A stretch of DNA of 36,336 nucleotides from an uncultured Bacteroides sp. (GCA_900542985.1 UQPQ01000028.1:1-36336), one strand, 5' to 3'. Positions 26,452 to 36,100 are shown, counted from the first letter of the stretch. The notes: generated by a model from the sequence alone, not told the origin. Numbers and translations are program-made.

Positions 26452-26753
26452 TTGATAACCTCCATTAATGTAGGAAATCCAATCACTTTATCTTTAAAAA
26501 GTTTTATCATTTCCTCGTTCAAATGAGCACCTTGTTTTGTATGCCAACGATGAAGAGCTGCACTGTCTTCTACTTCCCACTGCAACGAAAAACACTCGCT
26601 GTCCTGTTCCTTATGGCTCAATATACGCAAAATACGAGGATTATGCAATTCACCCGACTTCTCTACTGCAGGAATATAACATTCATTCAACCAAATCACA
26701 AAATTGCGTGCATCGTTTATCTGCACATGATAAGTAGTATTATATATCAACAT
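26448..26753 (-). CDS. DUF4286 family protein
   Basis: A 101-residue small cytoplasmic protein of the DUF4286 family, function unknown. The start [11 protein letters not shown] at 26753 and the central SFSLQWEV-like strand ([18 protein letters not shown]) fit the family, which resembles a ferredoxin-like dimeric alpha-beta fold. It is the first gene of the DUF4286 - ruvC - pulA unit and overlaps ruvC by 4 nt. Confidence 0.85.
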   Translation of the reverse strand: MLIYNTTYHVQINDARNFVIWLNECYIPAVEKSGELHNPRILRILSHKEQDSECFSLQWEVEDSAALHRWHTKQGAHLNEEMIKLFKDKVIGFPTLMEVIK

Positions 26754-26774
26754 AAATTGAGGTATTATTTTCCG

Positions 26775-26782
26775 CAAATATA
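26775..26782 (-). promoter_or_regulatory. -7 promoter element of the DUF4286-ruvC-pulA unit
   Basis: Minus-strand TATATTTG fits TAnnTTTG, 21 bp before the DUF4286 ATG. Confidence 0.55.
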
Positions 26783-26857
26783 TCAAATATCCTTTAGTAT
26801 GCGGATATTACTGTAAAATAAAATAGACTTGATATAAAGCATTCTCAGAAGTTTTTG

Positions 26858-26865
26858 TACTTTTG
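26858..26865 (+). promoter_or_regulatory. -7 promoter element of the AMP-forming ligase gene
   Basis: TACTTTTG fits TAnnTTTG, 33 bp before the ATG at 26899. Confidence 0.55.
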
Positions 26866-26898
26866 CGCACACTTACACGCTTAGTGTGCAAAACAACA

Positions 26899-28563
26899 AT
26901 GGAAATACAAAATAGTTTTATAGAGCTTATCGAACAAAGCATCCGCAATAATTGGAATCAGGATGCGCTTACAGATTACAAAGGAATCACGTTGCAATAC
27001 AAGGATGTAGCACGCAAAATAGAAAAGCTACATATCTTATTTGAACATATAGGCATTAAGCCTGGAGATAAAATAGCACTTTGTGGACGTAATAGTGCCA
27101 ATTGGACAGCAACTTTCTTAGGTATTATCACTTACGGAGCCGTAGCCGTTCCTATCCTGCATGAGTTTAAAGCCGATAACGTACATAATATCGTCAACCA
27201 CTCGGAAGCACGTATGTTATTTGTGGGTGATCAGGTGTGGGAAAACTTCAACGAAGCAGCTATGCCTCATTTAGACGGAATCATTGAATTGAAAAATTTC
27301 GATTTAGTGGTTTCCCGCTCTAAAGAACTTAGTTACATACGTGAACATTTAAACGAAGAATTCGGTAAACGCTATCCGTGCCGCTTCCGTGCCGAACAGG
27401 TTAATTACCGAAGAGAGTTACCGGAAGAACTTGCTGTAATCAATTACACATCAGGAACAACCGGATACTCCAAAGGGGTAATGCTTCCTTATCGCAGCAT
27501 CCTATCTAATATTATCCACATCCACGATAAAGTAGGATTGAAACCGGGTGACAGAATCGTTTCCATGCTTCCGTTAGGACACATCTTCGGCCTGGTATTC
27601 GATTTCCTGTATGGAATGACAGTAGGCGCTCACCTTTGGTTCCTGACACGTATGCCAAGTCCTAAAATCATTGCAGAATCATTTGCAGAGATCCGCCCAC
27701 GTGTCATAGCATGCGTTCCTCTGATTGTAGAAAAGATTTTCAAGAAAAACATTCTCCCTAAAGTAGACAACCGAATGGGAAAACTTTTACTGAAATTACC
27801 TATCATCAGTGATCGTATCAAAGAACAAATCCGCCAACAGGCGATGGAGGTATTTGGAGGTAACTTTATTGAAATTGTAGTAGGAGGCGCTCCTTTCAAT
27901 CCCGAAGTAGAAGCCTTTCTTAGAAAAATCAATTTCCCATATACCATAGCCTATGGCATGACCGAATGCGCTCCTCTCATCTGCCACAGCCGATGGGATG
28001 AAATTCTTTATACCTCCTGTGGCAAAACTGTAGCCAATATGGAAACTCGCGTATTGTCATCCGATCCAGAAAAAATACCAGGAGAACTTGTATGCAAAGG
28101 GGCCAATGTAATGTTGGGATATTACAAGAACGAAGAAGCTACGGCACAAACTATCGATAAAGACGGATGGTTACATACCGGTGATATGGCTATTAAAGAT
28201 AAGGAAGGAAATATTTTTATCAAAGGACGTTGCAAGAACATGCTTCTGACAGCTTCCGGACAGAACATCTATCCTGAAGAAATAGAAGCTCGACTTAACA
28301 ATATGCCTTTTGTAAACGAATCTCTCGTAATTCTTTCTGGTGATAAGCTTATAGCTTTAGTATATGCAGACAACGAAGAAGCATATACACAAGGGTTCAA
28401 TACAAAACAATTGGAAGAAGCTATCGAAAACAACAGAATAGAACTCAATAAAGTGTTACCTGCCTATTGCCAGATAACACGAGTCAAATTATACCCAGAA
28501 GAGTTTGAGAAAACGGCTAAGAAGAGTATCAAACGATTCTTGTACCAAGACATAGCCTTATAA
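26899..28563 (+). CDS. AMP-binding acyl-CoA ligase (long-chain type)
   Basis: A 554-residue member of the ANL superfamily. The P-loop-like motif is INYTSGTTGYSKGVMLP, followed by GHIFGLVFDFLYG, the A5-type YGMTECAPLICHS, DGWLHTGDMA, and IKGRCKNMLLTASGQNIYPEEIE with the C-terminal hinge. It most resembles long-chain fatty-acid-CoA ligases, which activate fatty acids for CoA transfer; the exact acyl substrate cannot be read from sequence. The start at 26899 (MEIQNSFIEL) was preferred because the twelve upstream codons overlap the promoter. Monocistronic, with a terminator. Confidence 0.92.
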   Translation: MEIQNSFIELIEQSIRNNWNQDALTDYKGITLQYKDVARKIEKLHILFEHIGIKPGDKIALCGRNSANWTATFLGIITYGAVAVPILHEFKADNVHNIVNHSEARMLFVGDQVWENFNEAAMPHLDGIIELKNFDLVVSRSKELSYIREHLNEEFGKRYPCRFRAEQVNYRRELPEELAVINYTSGTTGYSKGVMLPYRSILSNIIHIHDKVGLKPGDRIVSMLPLGHIFGLVFDFLYGMTVGAHLWFLTRMPSPKIIAESFAEIRPRVIACVPLIVEKIFKKNILPKVDNRMGKLLLKLPIISDRIKEQIRQQAMEVFGGNFIEIVVGGAPFNPEVEAFLRKINFPYTIAYGMTECAPLICHSRWDEILYTSCGKTVANMETRVLSSDPEKIPGELVCKGANVMLGYYKNEEATAQTIDKDGWLHTGDMAIKDKEGNIFIKGRCKNMLLTASGQNIYPEEIEARLNNMPFVNESLVILSGDKLIALVYADNEEAYTQGFNTKQLEEAIENNRIELNKVLPAYCQITRVKLYPEEFEKTAKKSIKRFLYQDIAL

Positions 28564-28581
28564 AAAGAATTATTATAAAAG

Positions 28582-28619
28582 AAAAGAGACTGCAGGGGAA
28601 AGGCAGTCTCTTCTTTTTT
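28582..28619 (+). terminator. Terminator of the ligase gene
   Basis: AAGAGACTGC (28584-28593) and GCAGTCTCTT (28603-28612) are perfect 10-bp arms followed by CTTTTTT. Confidence 0.85.
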
Positions 28620-28894
28620 CAAGACAAACTCTTTTGTCCTGTAAATTCATACTTTCACAAGCACAAATTTTGTTTATAAATCTATTACTATGAAAAACAT
28701 GTATATAACACCAGACTTGTCCTTTTTGTTCTTCATACACTTCAAATAAATTACAATTTAACCTTTATTAATATTCAACTAATATCACTTCTACTACAAA
28801 TACTCTCTTACCCATTCTTACAAGACGCTATCAATCAAACTCTTAAAAGAAAATACTCCCCTTCCTTAAAAAGATGACCAACAAAACACATACA
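28620..28894. other. AT-rich gap without recognised genes
   Basis: Between the two terminators of the converging genes lie about 275 bp of AT-rich DNA. I see no tRNA-like fold, no conserved promoter and no open frame worth calling (the longest from ATG 28690 has 19 codons). Confidence 0.7.
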
Positions 28895-28934
28895 AACAAA
28901 AAAAGCTGAATTGAACTTTCGTTCAATCCAGCTT
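28895..28934 (-). terminator. Terminator of the thioredoxin-like lipoprotein gene
   Basis: On the minus strand AAGCTGGATTGAAC pairs with GTTCAATTCAGCTT (one G-U pair) around a 4-nt loop, followed by seven T. Confidence 0.85.
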
Positions 28935-28955
28935 CTTACAGAAATATTCTATTGA

Positions 28956-30059
28956 TTATTTCATCAATTCTCCTAATTTCTTACCCAAATCATCACCACG
29001 CAAATCACGTGCTACAATAGTACCTTCCTGGTCTACCAATACAGTAGCCGGAATACCACGTACCCCATACAACTTAGCACCTTCGCACTGCCAACCTTTC
29101 AAGTCAGACATTTGAGGCCAAGTAATATTCAAGTCAGTGATTGCTTTCTTCCATTTATCCAAATCTTCATCCAAAGAAACACCTACAATGCCAAAACCTT
29201 TAGCTTTAAAGTTTTTATAAGCTTCTACAACAACCGGCATTTCTCGACGGCAAGGACCACACCAGCTTGCCCAGAAATCAATCAATGTATATTTATTCTG
29301 AGAGATGAAGTCAGACAACTTCACAGTCTGTCCTTCCGGAGTGTTCATTGAGAAGTCTGTGAATTTCTGTCCAACTGCAGTTTTCTTCAATACACTGAAA
29401 TAGTTTTTCAATTCTACCACTTTTTCATTATTACTGAAAGCAGCTGGCACCTTATCCAACAGAGGTTCTACCTTTTCTGCAGGGAAAGATGATCCATAAG
29501 AAGCCAACATGTATACTCCCATTGCATTGTCAATATTTGAAGCCATTGCATTGAGAACCATCTCCATTCCAAGACTATCTTTCTTATCCAGTTCTTTCAT
29601 TATTTCTTCACGCTGTGCATCAGTCAGTGTAGAATCTGCCATTGATTTACGGTACATTTCTCTCATCTCTTTGCTCAATGCACCATATTCTCCCATAAAT
29701 TTCTGATAAGCGTCATTGCACAAAGTACCAGCAACAGTGCTTTCTCCCTTTGGAGCCAAGTTTACATTGATTACTCCATTTTCAAGGAACACCATAGTCA
29801 TCATGCGCTGGTTGTTAGACCAACAAGTTACGTAACGGCTTACTGTTACAGAGTCGGGAGTACCCTTAAACTCGAAAGCACCCGCTTTAACTACAGCTGA
29901 ATCCTTCTTTACAAAATTACCATCTACATAATCCTGCAAAAATACAGTTTCACCATCTGCTACACCTTCTGCAGTACCTTTGATGGTATAGCCTGCTTTT
30001 TCCTGACATGAAGCAAGTGCCAACAAACCGGCAGTTGCCAAAAACATAAATTTCTTCAT
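28956..30059 (-). CDS. TlpA-like thiol-disulfide lipoprotein with DUF4369 domain
   Basis: A 367-residue lipoprotein (MKKFMFLATAGLLALASC, modified Cys18). Residues about 22-120 form a DUF4369 domain (YTIKGTAEGVADGETVFLQ), a helical linker follows, and a thioredoxin-like domain occupies about 228-367 with the redox motif WCGPC (Cys267, Cys270) and cis-Pro in RGIPATVLVD. It should act as a periplasmic disulfide reductase or peroxidase-like protein. Several paralogues per genome are usual in Bacteroides; the specific partner is unknown. Confidence 0.94.
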   Translation of the reverse strand: MKKFMFLATAGLLALASCQEKAGYTIKGTAEGVADGETVFLQDYVDGNFVKKDSAVVKAGAFEFKGTPDSVTVSRYVTCWSNNQRMMTMVFLENGVINVNLAPKGESTVAGTLCNDAYQKFMGEYGALSKEMREMYRKSMADSTLTDAQREEIMKELDKKDSLGMEMVLNAMASNIDNAMGVYMLASYGSSFPAEKVEPLLDKVPAAFSNNEKVVELKNYFSVLKKTAVGQKFTDFSMNTPEGQTVKLSDFISQNKYTLIDFWASWCGPCRREMPVVVEAYKNFKAKGFGIVGVSLDEDLDKWKKAITDLNITWPQMSDLKGWQCEGAKLYGVRGIPATVLVDQEGTIVARDLRGDDLGKKLGELMK

Positions 30060-30088
30060 TGCTTTGTATAAAATTTAAAAGTAGTGGA

Positions 30089-30096
30089 CAAAGATA
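30089..30096 (-). promoter_or_regulatory. -7 promoter element of the TlpA-like gene
   Basis: Minus-strand TATCTTTG fits TAnnTTTG, 29 bp before the ATG. Confidence 0.55.
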
Positions 30097-30162
30097 AACC
30101 TTTAAATCGAGAATAGAGTATGTATGGACATAAAAAAATATTCTCTTAATATAAAGCCCCAC

Positions 30163-30207
30163 AAAAAAAGAAAGAGATTGCATCATTCATCAACGATACA
30201 ATCTCTT
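30163..30207 (-). terminator. Terminator of the histone H1-like gene
   Basis: On the minus strand AGAGATTGTATC pairs with GATGCAATCTCT (one U-G pair) around a 10-nt loop, followed by TTCTTTTTTT. It lies about 20 bp past the stop codon. Confidence 0.75.
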
Positions 30208-30225
30208 CCTAATATTGGGAAAATG

Positions 30226-30402
30226 TTATTTTTTTGATTCTTCCAAAGAAGCTTTTCTAAATTCTTTCAACACTTTTTCCAATTCCAAAGATGCCTTGCG
30301 TGCGCGAGTACCAGCAGCCTTGTTACCTTTTTCAATCTGCTGTTCTGCATCTGCAACCAACGCAGCATTCAATTCCTTAATTTTTGCAAGTAATTCGTTC
30401 AT
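30226..30402 (-). CDS. Histone H1-like protein (Hc1 family)
   Basis: A 58-residue protein beginning MNELLAKIKELNAAL and ending KEFRKASLEESKK. The core EKGNKAAGTRARKASLE and the high Lys/Arg/Ala/Glu content match the small Hc1-type histone H1-like proteins of Bacteroidetes, thought to bind DNA in the nucleoid. It is short enough to be missed by length-filtered gene calling. The ATG at 30402 is the only sensible start. A degenerate -7 (TACTTTG) lies upstream on the minus strand. It is monocistronic, with its own terminator. Confidence 0.85.
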   Translation of the reverse strand: MNELLAKIKELNAALVADAEQQIEKGNKAAGTRARKASLELEKVLKEFRKASLEESKK

Positions 30403-30511
30403 AGTTTTAATTTTTTATTTTTAAACATTATCAAAGTAAATACAAATCGCTTAATTTCATTCATTTATGCCTTCTTTTTTTACTTTTTTTAATACAAAAC
30501 AATGCTTTTAA

Positions 30512-30528
30512 TTGCAACCGAGTTGCAA
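30512..30528. promoter_or_regulatory. Perfect 7-3-7 palindrome upstream of the CDF exporter
   Basis: TTGCAAC (30512-30518), CGA, GTTGCAA (30522-30528). It lies 60 bp before the -7 element of the metal exporter and 110 bp upstream of the histone-like gene. The size and symmetry suit a dimeric repressor such as a Fur/Zur-family protein, but the regulator is not identified. Confidence 0.4.
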
Positions 30529-30587
30529 ACAGACATCATCTCCCTTTTTTCAAGGCTCAACAACATGGTTATATGACGTAACAACTA

Positions 30588-30595
30588 TACTTTTG
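30588..30595 (+). promoter_or_regulatory. -7 promoter element of the CDF exporter
   Basis: TACTTTTG fits TAnnTTTG, 25 bp before the ATG. Confidence 0.55.
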
Positions 30596-30620
30596 TCTGA
30601 AACTTTTAAAATAAAAAGAT

Positions 30621-31520
30621 ATGAAATCTCATCATTCACACCAGCACAGTCATCCCGTTACATCCCTCAACTCTATCTTTATTATCTGCATCATTCTAAA
30701 TTTATCTTTTGTTGTTGTGGAAGCCGGAATAGGATTTATATATCACTCTCTCGGTCTATTGTCGGATGCCGGTCATAACCTAAGCGATGTATTCAGCCTG
30801 CTTCTGTCTTTATTTGCCTTCCGAATAGCCAGACACCGGAGTAACCGGCATTTTACCTATGGATATAAGAAAAGCACCATATTAGTATCCCTGACCAATG
30901 CCATTATCTTACTTATCGCAGTCGGAGGTATACTGATAGAAAGTATTTACAAATTAAGAAATCCTGAACAAATATCAGGAGAAGCGATATCATGGACTGC
31001 CGGTGCCGGCATTATAGTAAACGGCATTACAGCCTGGCTGCTGATGAAAAAACAAAAGCACGATCTTAATGTACGGGGAGCTTTCCTGCACATGGCCATG
31101 GACACACTGGTTTCTGTCGGTGTAGTGATATCCGGCCTTATCATCATTTATACCGGTTTTACGCTGATAGACACCTTTATCAGCTTACTTATTGCACTCA
31201 TCATCCTGCTTTCTACATGGCGACTTCTGAAAGAAAGCATGTGCCTTTCGCTTGATGCAGTACCAAGCAGCATCCATATAAATGAAATAGAAAAGATGAT
31301 TTCCAATATTCCTGGCATACAAAGCTGGCACCATCTGCACATATGGGCAATAAGTACTACAGAAAATGCGGCCACCGTACACATTGTATTGGAAGATATC
31401 AGACAGATGGAAAACATCAAACAGCAGCTAAGACACAAAATGCATGAAATGAACATCCAGCATATCACGATAGAATGCGAAGCTTCCCCGTATATCTGCA
31501 ACGAACCACATTGCTGCTGA
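30621..31520 (+). CDS. Cation diffusion facilitator metal exporter (CzcD/ZitB type)
   Basis: A 299-residue inner-membrane divalent-cation/proton antiporter. It starts with a His-rich stretch (HHSHQHSH), has about six transmembrane segments and the two half-sites of the transport zinc site: D49-A-G-H-N-L-S-D56 in TM2 and HMAMD in TM5. The HxxxD form of the second half-site is typical of zinc-selective members. The C-terminal cytoplasmic domain (about 205-290) has HHLHIW, and the protein ends CNEPHCC, possible metal ligands. Expected role: zinc (or cadmium/cobalt) efflux. A palindrome upstream may be its operator. Confidence 0.94.
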   Translation: MKSHHSHQHSHPVTSLNSIFIICIILNLSFVVVEAGIGFIYHSLGLLSDAGHNLSDVFSLLLSLFAFRIARHRSNRHFTYGYKKSTILVSLTNAIILLIAVGGILIESIYKLRNPEQISGEAISWTAGAGIIVNGITAWLLMKKQKHDLNVRGAFLHMAMDTLVSVGVVISGLIIIYTGFTLIDTFISLLIALIILLSTWRLLKESMCLSLDAVPSSIHINEIEKMISNIPGIQSWHHLHIWAISTTENAATVHIVLEDIRQMENIKQQLRHKMHEMNIQHITIECEASPYICNEPHCC

Positions 31521-31535
31521 TAAATATAACAACAA

Positions 31536-31566
31536 AAAAAGCCACCGGAAATTCCGGTGGCTTTGC
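31536..31566. terminator. Bidirectional terminator between the CDF gene and gapA
   Basis: AAAGCCACCGGA and TCCGGTGGCTTT are perfect arms around a 3-nt loop, A-rich on the left and T-rich on the right, placed between converging genes. Confidence 0.85.
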
Positions 31567-31587
31567 TTATATGGTTGTAAGAACTGA

Positions 31588-32610
<1,023 letters not shown>

Positions 32611-32699
32611 TTAAAGGTTTTATAATAAACTTTATAAACGCTCGCATAAAATAAAGGAAGAATATAAAACTCTTTTGCACCCCTCCTTATAACGCACTG

Positions 32700-32707
32700 C
32701 AAAAGTA
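32700..32707 (-). promoter_or_regulatory. -7 promoter element of gapA
   Basis: Minus-strand TACTTTTG fits TAnnTTTG, about 100 bp upstream of the gapA ATG, implying a long leader. Confidence 0.5.
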
Positions 32708-32780
32708 AGCATTTCTTTTGAAAAGCGTACATGAAACCATGATTATTTTAACAAAAAAATTATAATCGGACAGAAAAGAA

Positions 32781-32842
32781 AAAGAAAAATCCGATTGTTT
32801 CTTCTGGCCATGCATCAGCATTTCCCAAAAGAAACAACCGGA
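32781..32842 (-). terminator. Terminator of serS
   Basis: On the minus strand TCCGGTTGTTTCTT pairs with AAGAAACAATCGGA (one G-U pair) around a 25-nt loop, followed by TTTTTCTTTTTC. It lies 35 bp past the serS stop. Confidence 0.8.
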
Positions 32843-32876
32843 CTTATTCTGTCTTCAAAATATCAGGATTTCTATC

Positions 32877-34151
32877 TTAGTCAATTATGTCAAAGCCGCA
32901 GTACGGAACCAGTGCTTTCGGTATGCGGATGCCTTCCGGAATCTGGTTGTTTTCAAGCAGAGCTGCTACAATACGAGGCAATGCCAATGCAGAGCCGTTC
33001 AATGTATGACAAAGCTCAGTTTTCTTGTCAGCATTACGATAACGGCATTTCAAGCGGTTAGCCTGATAAGTATCGAAGTTAGAAACAGAACTTACTTCCA
33101 ACCAGCGTTTCTGTGCTTCCGAATATACTTCGAAGTCGAAGCACAACGCAGCTGTAAAGCTCATATCACCACCGCACAGACGGAGAATACGATACGGCAA
33201 TTCCAGTTTCTTCAGCAAGCCTTCTACATGATCCAACATTTCCTGATGAGACTGTTTAGAATGTTCCGGTTTATCGATACGAACCAACTCTACTTTAGAG
33301 AATTCGTGTAAACGGTTCAAACCACGTACATCCTTACCATAAGAACCTGCTTCACGACGGAAACACTGTGTATAGGCACAATTCTTGATAGGCAACTGCT
33401 TTTCATCCAGAATCACATCACGGTAGATGTTTGTTACAGGTACTTCTGCAGTAGGGATAAGATACAGATCATCCAAATTGCAGTGATACATCTGACCTTC
33501 CTTGTCGGGCAACTGACCTGTGCCGTAACCAGAAGCAGCATTCACTACTGTAGGAGGCATAATTTCTTCGTAACCTGCAGCACGAGCCTCATCGAGGAAG
33601 AAATTAATCAACGCACGCTGCAAGCGAGCACCTTTACCTTTATATACAGGGAAACCTGCACCGGTAATCTTCACACCCAAATCGAAATCTATCAAATCGT
33701 ATTTCTTTGCCAGTTCCCAGTGAGGCAGAGCGTCTTTCGGAAGTTCAGTTTCCATTCCTCCCATTTTTTCTACCACATTGTCTTCGGCACCTGTTCCTTC
33801 GGGTACACTGTCGTAAGGCACATTAGGAATGGTATACAATACATTCTGCATATCTTCTGCAGCCTTATCCATTTCTGCCTGCAAACCTTTGCTTACTTCC
33901 TTGATTTCAGCTACACGAGCTTTGGCAGCTTCGGCTTCTTCTTTTTTGCCTTCTTTCATCAGCATACCGATGCTCTTCGAGATGGAGTTTACTTCTGCAA
34001 GGTTTCTGTCCAACTGATTTTGCGCATTGCGTCTTCTGTCATTCAGCTCAAGCACTTGTGCAATGGTTTCTTTTGCATTTGCAAAATGCTTCTTCTCCAA
34101 TCCGCGAATTACCTTCTCGGTATCTTCTGTAATTTGTTTAATAGTAAGCAT
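32877..34151 (-). CDS. serS: Seryl-tRNA synthetase
   Basis: A 424-residue class II synthetase. The N-terminal 110 residues form the long coiled-coil arm that binds the tRNA-Ser variable loop. Motif 2 is visible around FRREAGSYGKDVRGLNR and motif 3 near LNGSALALPRIVAALLEN. Length is normal. It has its own promoter and terminator. The third 21-bp repeat lies upstream, between it and the pabC-like gene. Confidence 0.97.
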   Translation of the reverse strand: MLTIKQITEDTEKVIRGLEKKHFANAKETIAQVLELNDRRRNAQNQLDRNLAEVNSISKSIGMLMKEGKKEEAEAAKARVAEIKEVSKGLQAEMDKAAEDMQNVLYTIPNVPYDSVPEGTGAEDNVVEKMGGMETELPKDALPHWELAKKYDLIDFDLGVKITGAGFPVYKGKGARLQRALINFFLDEARAAGYEEIMPPTVVNAASGYGTGQLPDKEGQMYHCNLDDLYLIPTAEVPVTNIYRDVILDEKQLPIKNCAYTQCFRREAGSYGKDVRGLNRLHEFSKVELVRIDKPEHSKQSHQEMLDHVEGLLKKLELPYRILRLCGGDMSFTAALCFDFEVYSEAQKRWLEVSSVSNFDTYQANRLKCRYRNADKKTELCHTLNGSALALPRIVAALLENNQIPEGIRIPKALVPYCGFDIID

Positions 34152-34191
34152 ATCTTTATGTTTTAATATCTTAATTTCCTGTTTTGCGATG

Positions 34192-34199
34192 CAAATATA
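34192..34199 (-). promoter_or_regulatory. -7 promoter element of serS
   Basis: Minus-strand TATATTTG fits TAnnTTTG, 40 bp before the serS ATG. Confidence 0.55.
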
Positions 34200-34343
34200 T
34201 AGCTTTTTTAAGAAAAAAAGGAGACTGGCTTCATTTTATTGCAAAGTCTGTTTATACAATAGGGCGAAACCCCTCTCCTCACCCTTCACATAAGGGTTGT
34301 TTCACCCTGTTGCCGACATATTTCAGCAAATCAATTCCAGACG

Positions 34344-34427
34344 TATATCCGACGGCACCGGCTATACAGCCGACAGCGCTGACTGCGGAAACGACATCGC
34401 CGATTATGCAGCCGACGTCGTCGGATA
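34344..34427. repeat. Four-unit 21-bp repeat element, copy 3
   Basis: Units are 34344-34364, 34365-34385, 34386-34406 and 34407-34427. The first begins TATATCCGACGG, like the other copies; the third (CGGAAACGACATCGCC) has drifted. The array ends 67 bp past the stop of the pabC-like gene. The plus-strand frame reads YTADSAD, CGNDIAD, YAADVVG. Confidence 0.88.
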
Positions 34428-34494
34428 CAGTACACAAACGTTCACAAGAAGTTATATTACCTTTGTCCTTTCACCTTTTATTTTATGGCAACAA

Positions 34495-35085
34495 TTACTC
34501 TAGAACATTTTCAACAGACAATTCCAATTCTCCAAATTCAATCATTGCATTGAACAGACGGATATGGGTATAATCTGCCAGCTGACCGGCTTTTATCGTA
34601 TATTCTGTTACAAGGCCTTCATTGAGCAGGCGCTGCCGGTGCGTTCCGTTCAGCAGAGGGAAAGAAGGAGTATGCCATTCCCGTCCATTCCACAAAGCAA
34701 TATTGGCAATGGAGGTATCTGTGAGGAATCCGTGCCGCACAATCAGGACATCGTCGGCCTGTTCCCGTTGTGCAAACAGACGGTCGAGTACCGAACGGTC
34801 TGCCCATTTGAAACGGTAGTCTATCGTTTCATCCTGAATAAGTTTCAGTGAGGAAACCGGACGTATTGTATAAGGAAAATATTCCACCGACTCTATCTCG
34901 TGGCCATACACCAGTCTGCAACGGGTACGCTCTTCATACCCCTCCGGATTGACAAAGTTCCGCACATCCAGCAAAGGGGAATCATTCCAAAAGAAACGCC
35001 GTGTTTCATTCATACGGCGATTGTGGTATTCTACATTTTTCAGTTCTCCGTTCTCTATACAGAGTGTTTCAATAAATCGGTACAT
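34495..35085 (-). CDS. pabC: PabC-like aminodeoxychorismate lyase (class IV aminotransferase fold)
   Basis: A 196-residue PLP-dependent class IV aminotransferase-fold protein that should release p-aminobenzoate and pyruvate from aminodeoxychorismate. Features are FIETLCIENGEL with HNRRMNETRR at the start, LKLIQDETIDYRFKWADR (the lysine is in the family position before YKxxxR-like residues), and DTSIANIALWNGREWHTP. It is shorter than E. coli PabC (269 residues), as is usual in Bacteroides. It overlaps the end of pabB by 17 nt and is surely co-expressed with it. Confidence 0.88.
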   Translation of the reverse strand: MYRFIETLCIENGELKNVEYHNRRMNETRRFFWNDSPLLDVRNFVNPEGYEERTRCRLVYGHEIESVEYFPYTIRPVSSLKLIQDETIDYRFKWADRSVLDRLFAQREQADDVLIVRHGFLTDTSIANIALWNGREWHTPSFPLLNGTHRQRLLNEGLVTEYTIKAGQLADYTHIRLFNAMIEFGELELSVENVLE

Positions 35086-36067
35086 ATACTTTCTGTTTCA
35101 TTTCTTCATATTCACTCCGTACATCACTCTTAAAAGTAATGCCCCCACCGCTTTTGTATACCATGCCTTGTTCTGTCTGCTCCAAGAAACGAATCAAGAC
35201 TGCACTATCCAGATTATCACCATCAAAATACCCCATCACACCGGTATAAAAGCCACGGTGATAAGTCTCTGCCTCACGGATAATTTCTACAGTCTTCTTC
35301 TTGGGGGCACCGGTAATGGAGCCGGCCGGAAGCATACAAAAGAACAGTTCGCCCAAACGACCGCGATAGTCTTCGGGCAGTCTGCCGCGTATCTCCGAAC
35401 TCATCTGAAGCAGCGTACTCCGATGAGTAATGAGTTTTTCCAGATAGCGATAACGCGTCACGGTAACTTCTGTGGCCACCTGACTCAGGTCATTGCGAAT
35501 TAAATCGGTAATAGTAGCATGCTCGGCGGTTTCTTTCTCATCGCCCAGCAACTTCTCGCGGGCATGAGGCAAAGTGGCATCGATAGTGCCTTTCATGGGG
35601 TATGAATATATAAACCCGTCTTTTATGCGGACAAAGGTCTCGGGAGAAAAAACAGTAAAGGAATCTTTTACCCAAAGTTTATACTTTGCCCGTGCATGAT
35701 CGAACACTTGCCGGAGCGTCAGGTTGGTGCGGACCGGAGTCGCACAGGTCAAATTGGTCAGAAAAGAATTGCCTCCGTATAAATTGCGGTAAACTATATC
35801 GAACGATCTGGAATATTCTTCAAACGACTGAGGAAAAGCCTGCCAGTCGAATAAATCTGGGAAAGGTGTGACTTTATCTTTTACATTCGCTACATCGGGA
35901 AATACAAACAAGAGGTCTTCCGAAGAAAGCTTCGATGTTTCTTCCACCAAACACTTTTCTCCGTCGAAATCTATCAGAAAAAAGAAACTGCGCCGTTCGC
36001 TCCCCCACAGGTTCATACGCGAAACAGCTTCTTCCCGATTACAAAATACAAGATTACCTTTATTCAT
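35069..36067 (-). CDS. pabB: Aminodeoxychorismate synthase component I (PabB)
   Basis: A 332-residue chorismate-binding enzyme that aminates chorismate on the way to p-aminobenzoate and folate. The catalytic half shows NLTCATPV, DLIRNDLSQVA, LGELFFCMLPAGSITGAPKKK and YHRGFYTGVMGYFD, all typical. It is shorter than E. coli PabB (453 residues), with a reduced N-terminal domain. I chose MNKGNLVFCN at 36067; five more upstream codons are open. A -7 element lies upstream, and pabC follows with a 17-nt overlap. Confidence 0.94.
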   Translation of the reverse strand: MNKGNLVFCNREEAVSRMNLWGSERRSFFFLIDFDGEKCLVEETSKLSSEDLLFVFPDVANVKDKVTPFPDLFDWQAFPQSFEEYSRSFDIVYRNLYGGNSFLTNLTCATPVRTNLTLRQVFDHARAKYKLWVKDSFTVFSPETFVRIKDGFIYSYPMKGTIDATLPHAREKLLGDEKETAEHATITDLIRNDLSQVATEVTVTRYRYLEKLITHRSTLLQMSSEIRGRLPEDYRGRLGELFFCMLPAGSITGAPKKKTVEIIREAETYHRGFYTGVMGYFDGDNLDSAVLIRFLEQTEQGMVYKSGGGITFKSDVRSEYEEMKQKVYVPIY

Positions 36068-36100
36068 AATTATTTTCCACAATAAAACTTAGACAGTGTG

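Larger units (their letters stand above)
34152..34494. other. Gap with repeat copy 3 and small hairpins
   Basis: The gap holds the serS promoter, a small palindrome ACCCTTCACATAAGGGT (34281-34297), an extra out-of-phase CCGAC at 34313 and the third repeat copy (34344-34427). A 68-codon frame (34297-34503) runs through the repeat and into the end of the pabC-like gene; I do not call it a gene. Confidence 0.65.

Noticed and set aside
28620..28894. tRNA or small RNA in the AT-rich gap
   Set aside because: No cloverleaf, no matching promoter-terminator pair; only the two terminators of the flanking genes.
33483..34166. A 227-codon plus-strand frame opposite serS
   Set aside because: Antisense to the conserved seryl-tRNA synthetase; Phe/Cys-rich composition typical of shadow frames.
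34297..34503. 68-codon frame through repeat copy 3
   Set aside because: Open largely because the repeat unit is a multiple of three; it runs into the pabC-like gene and has no family match.
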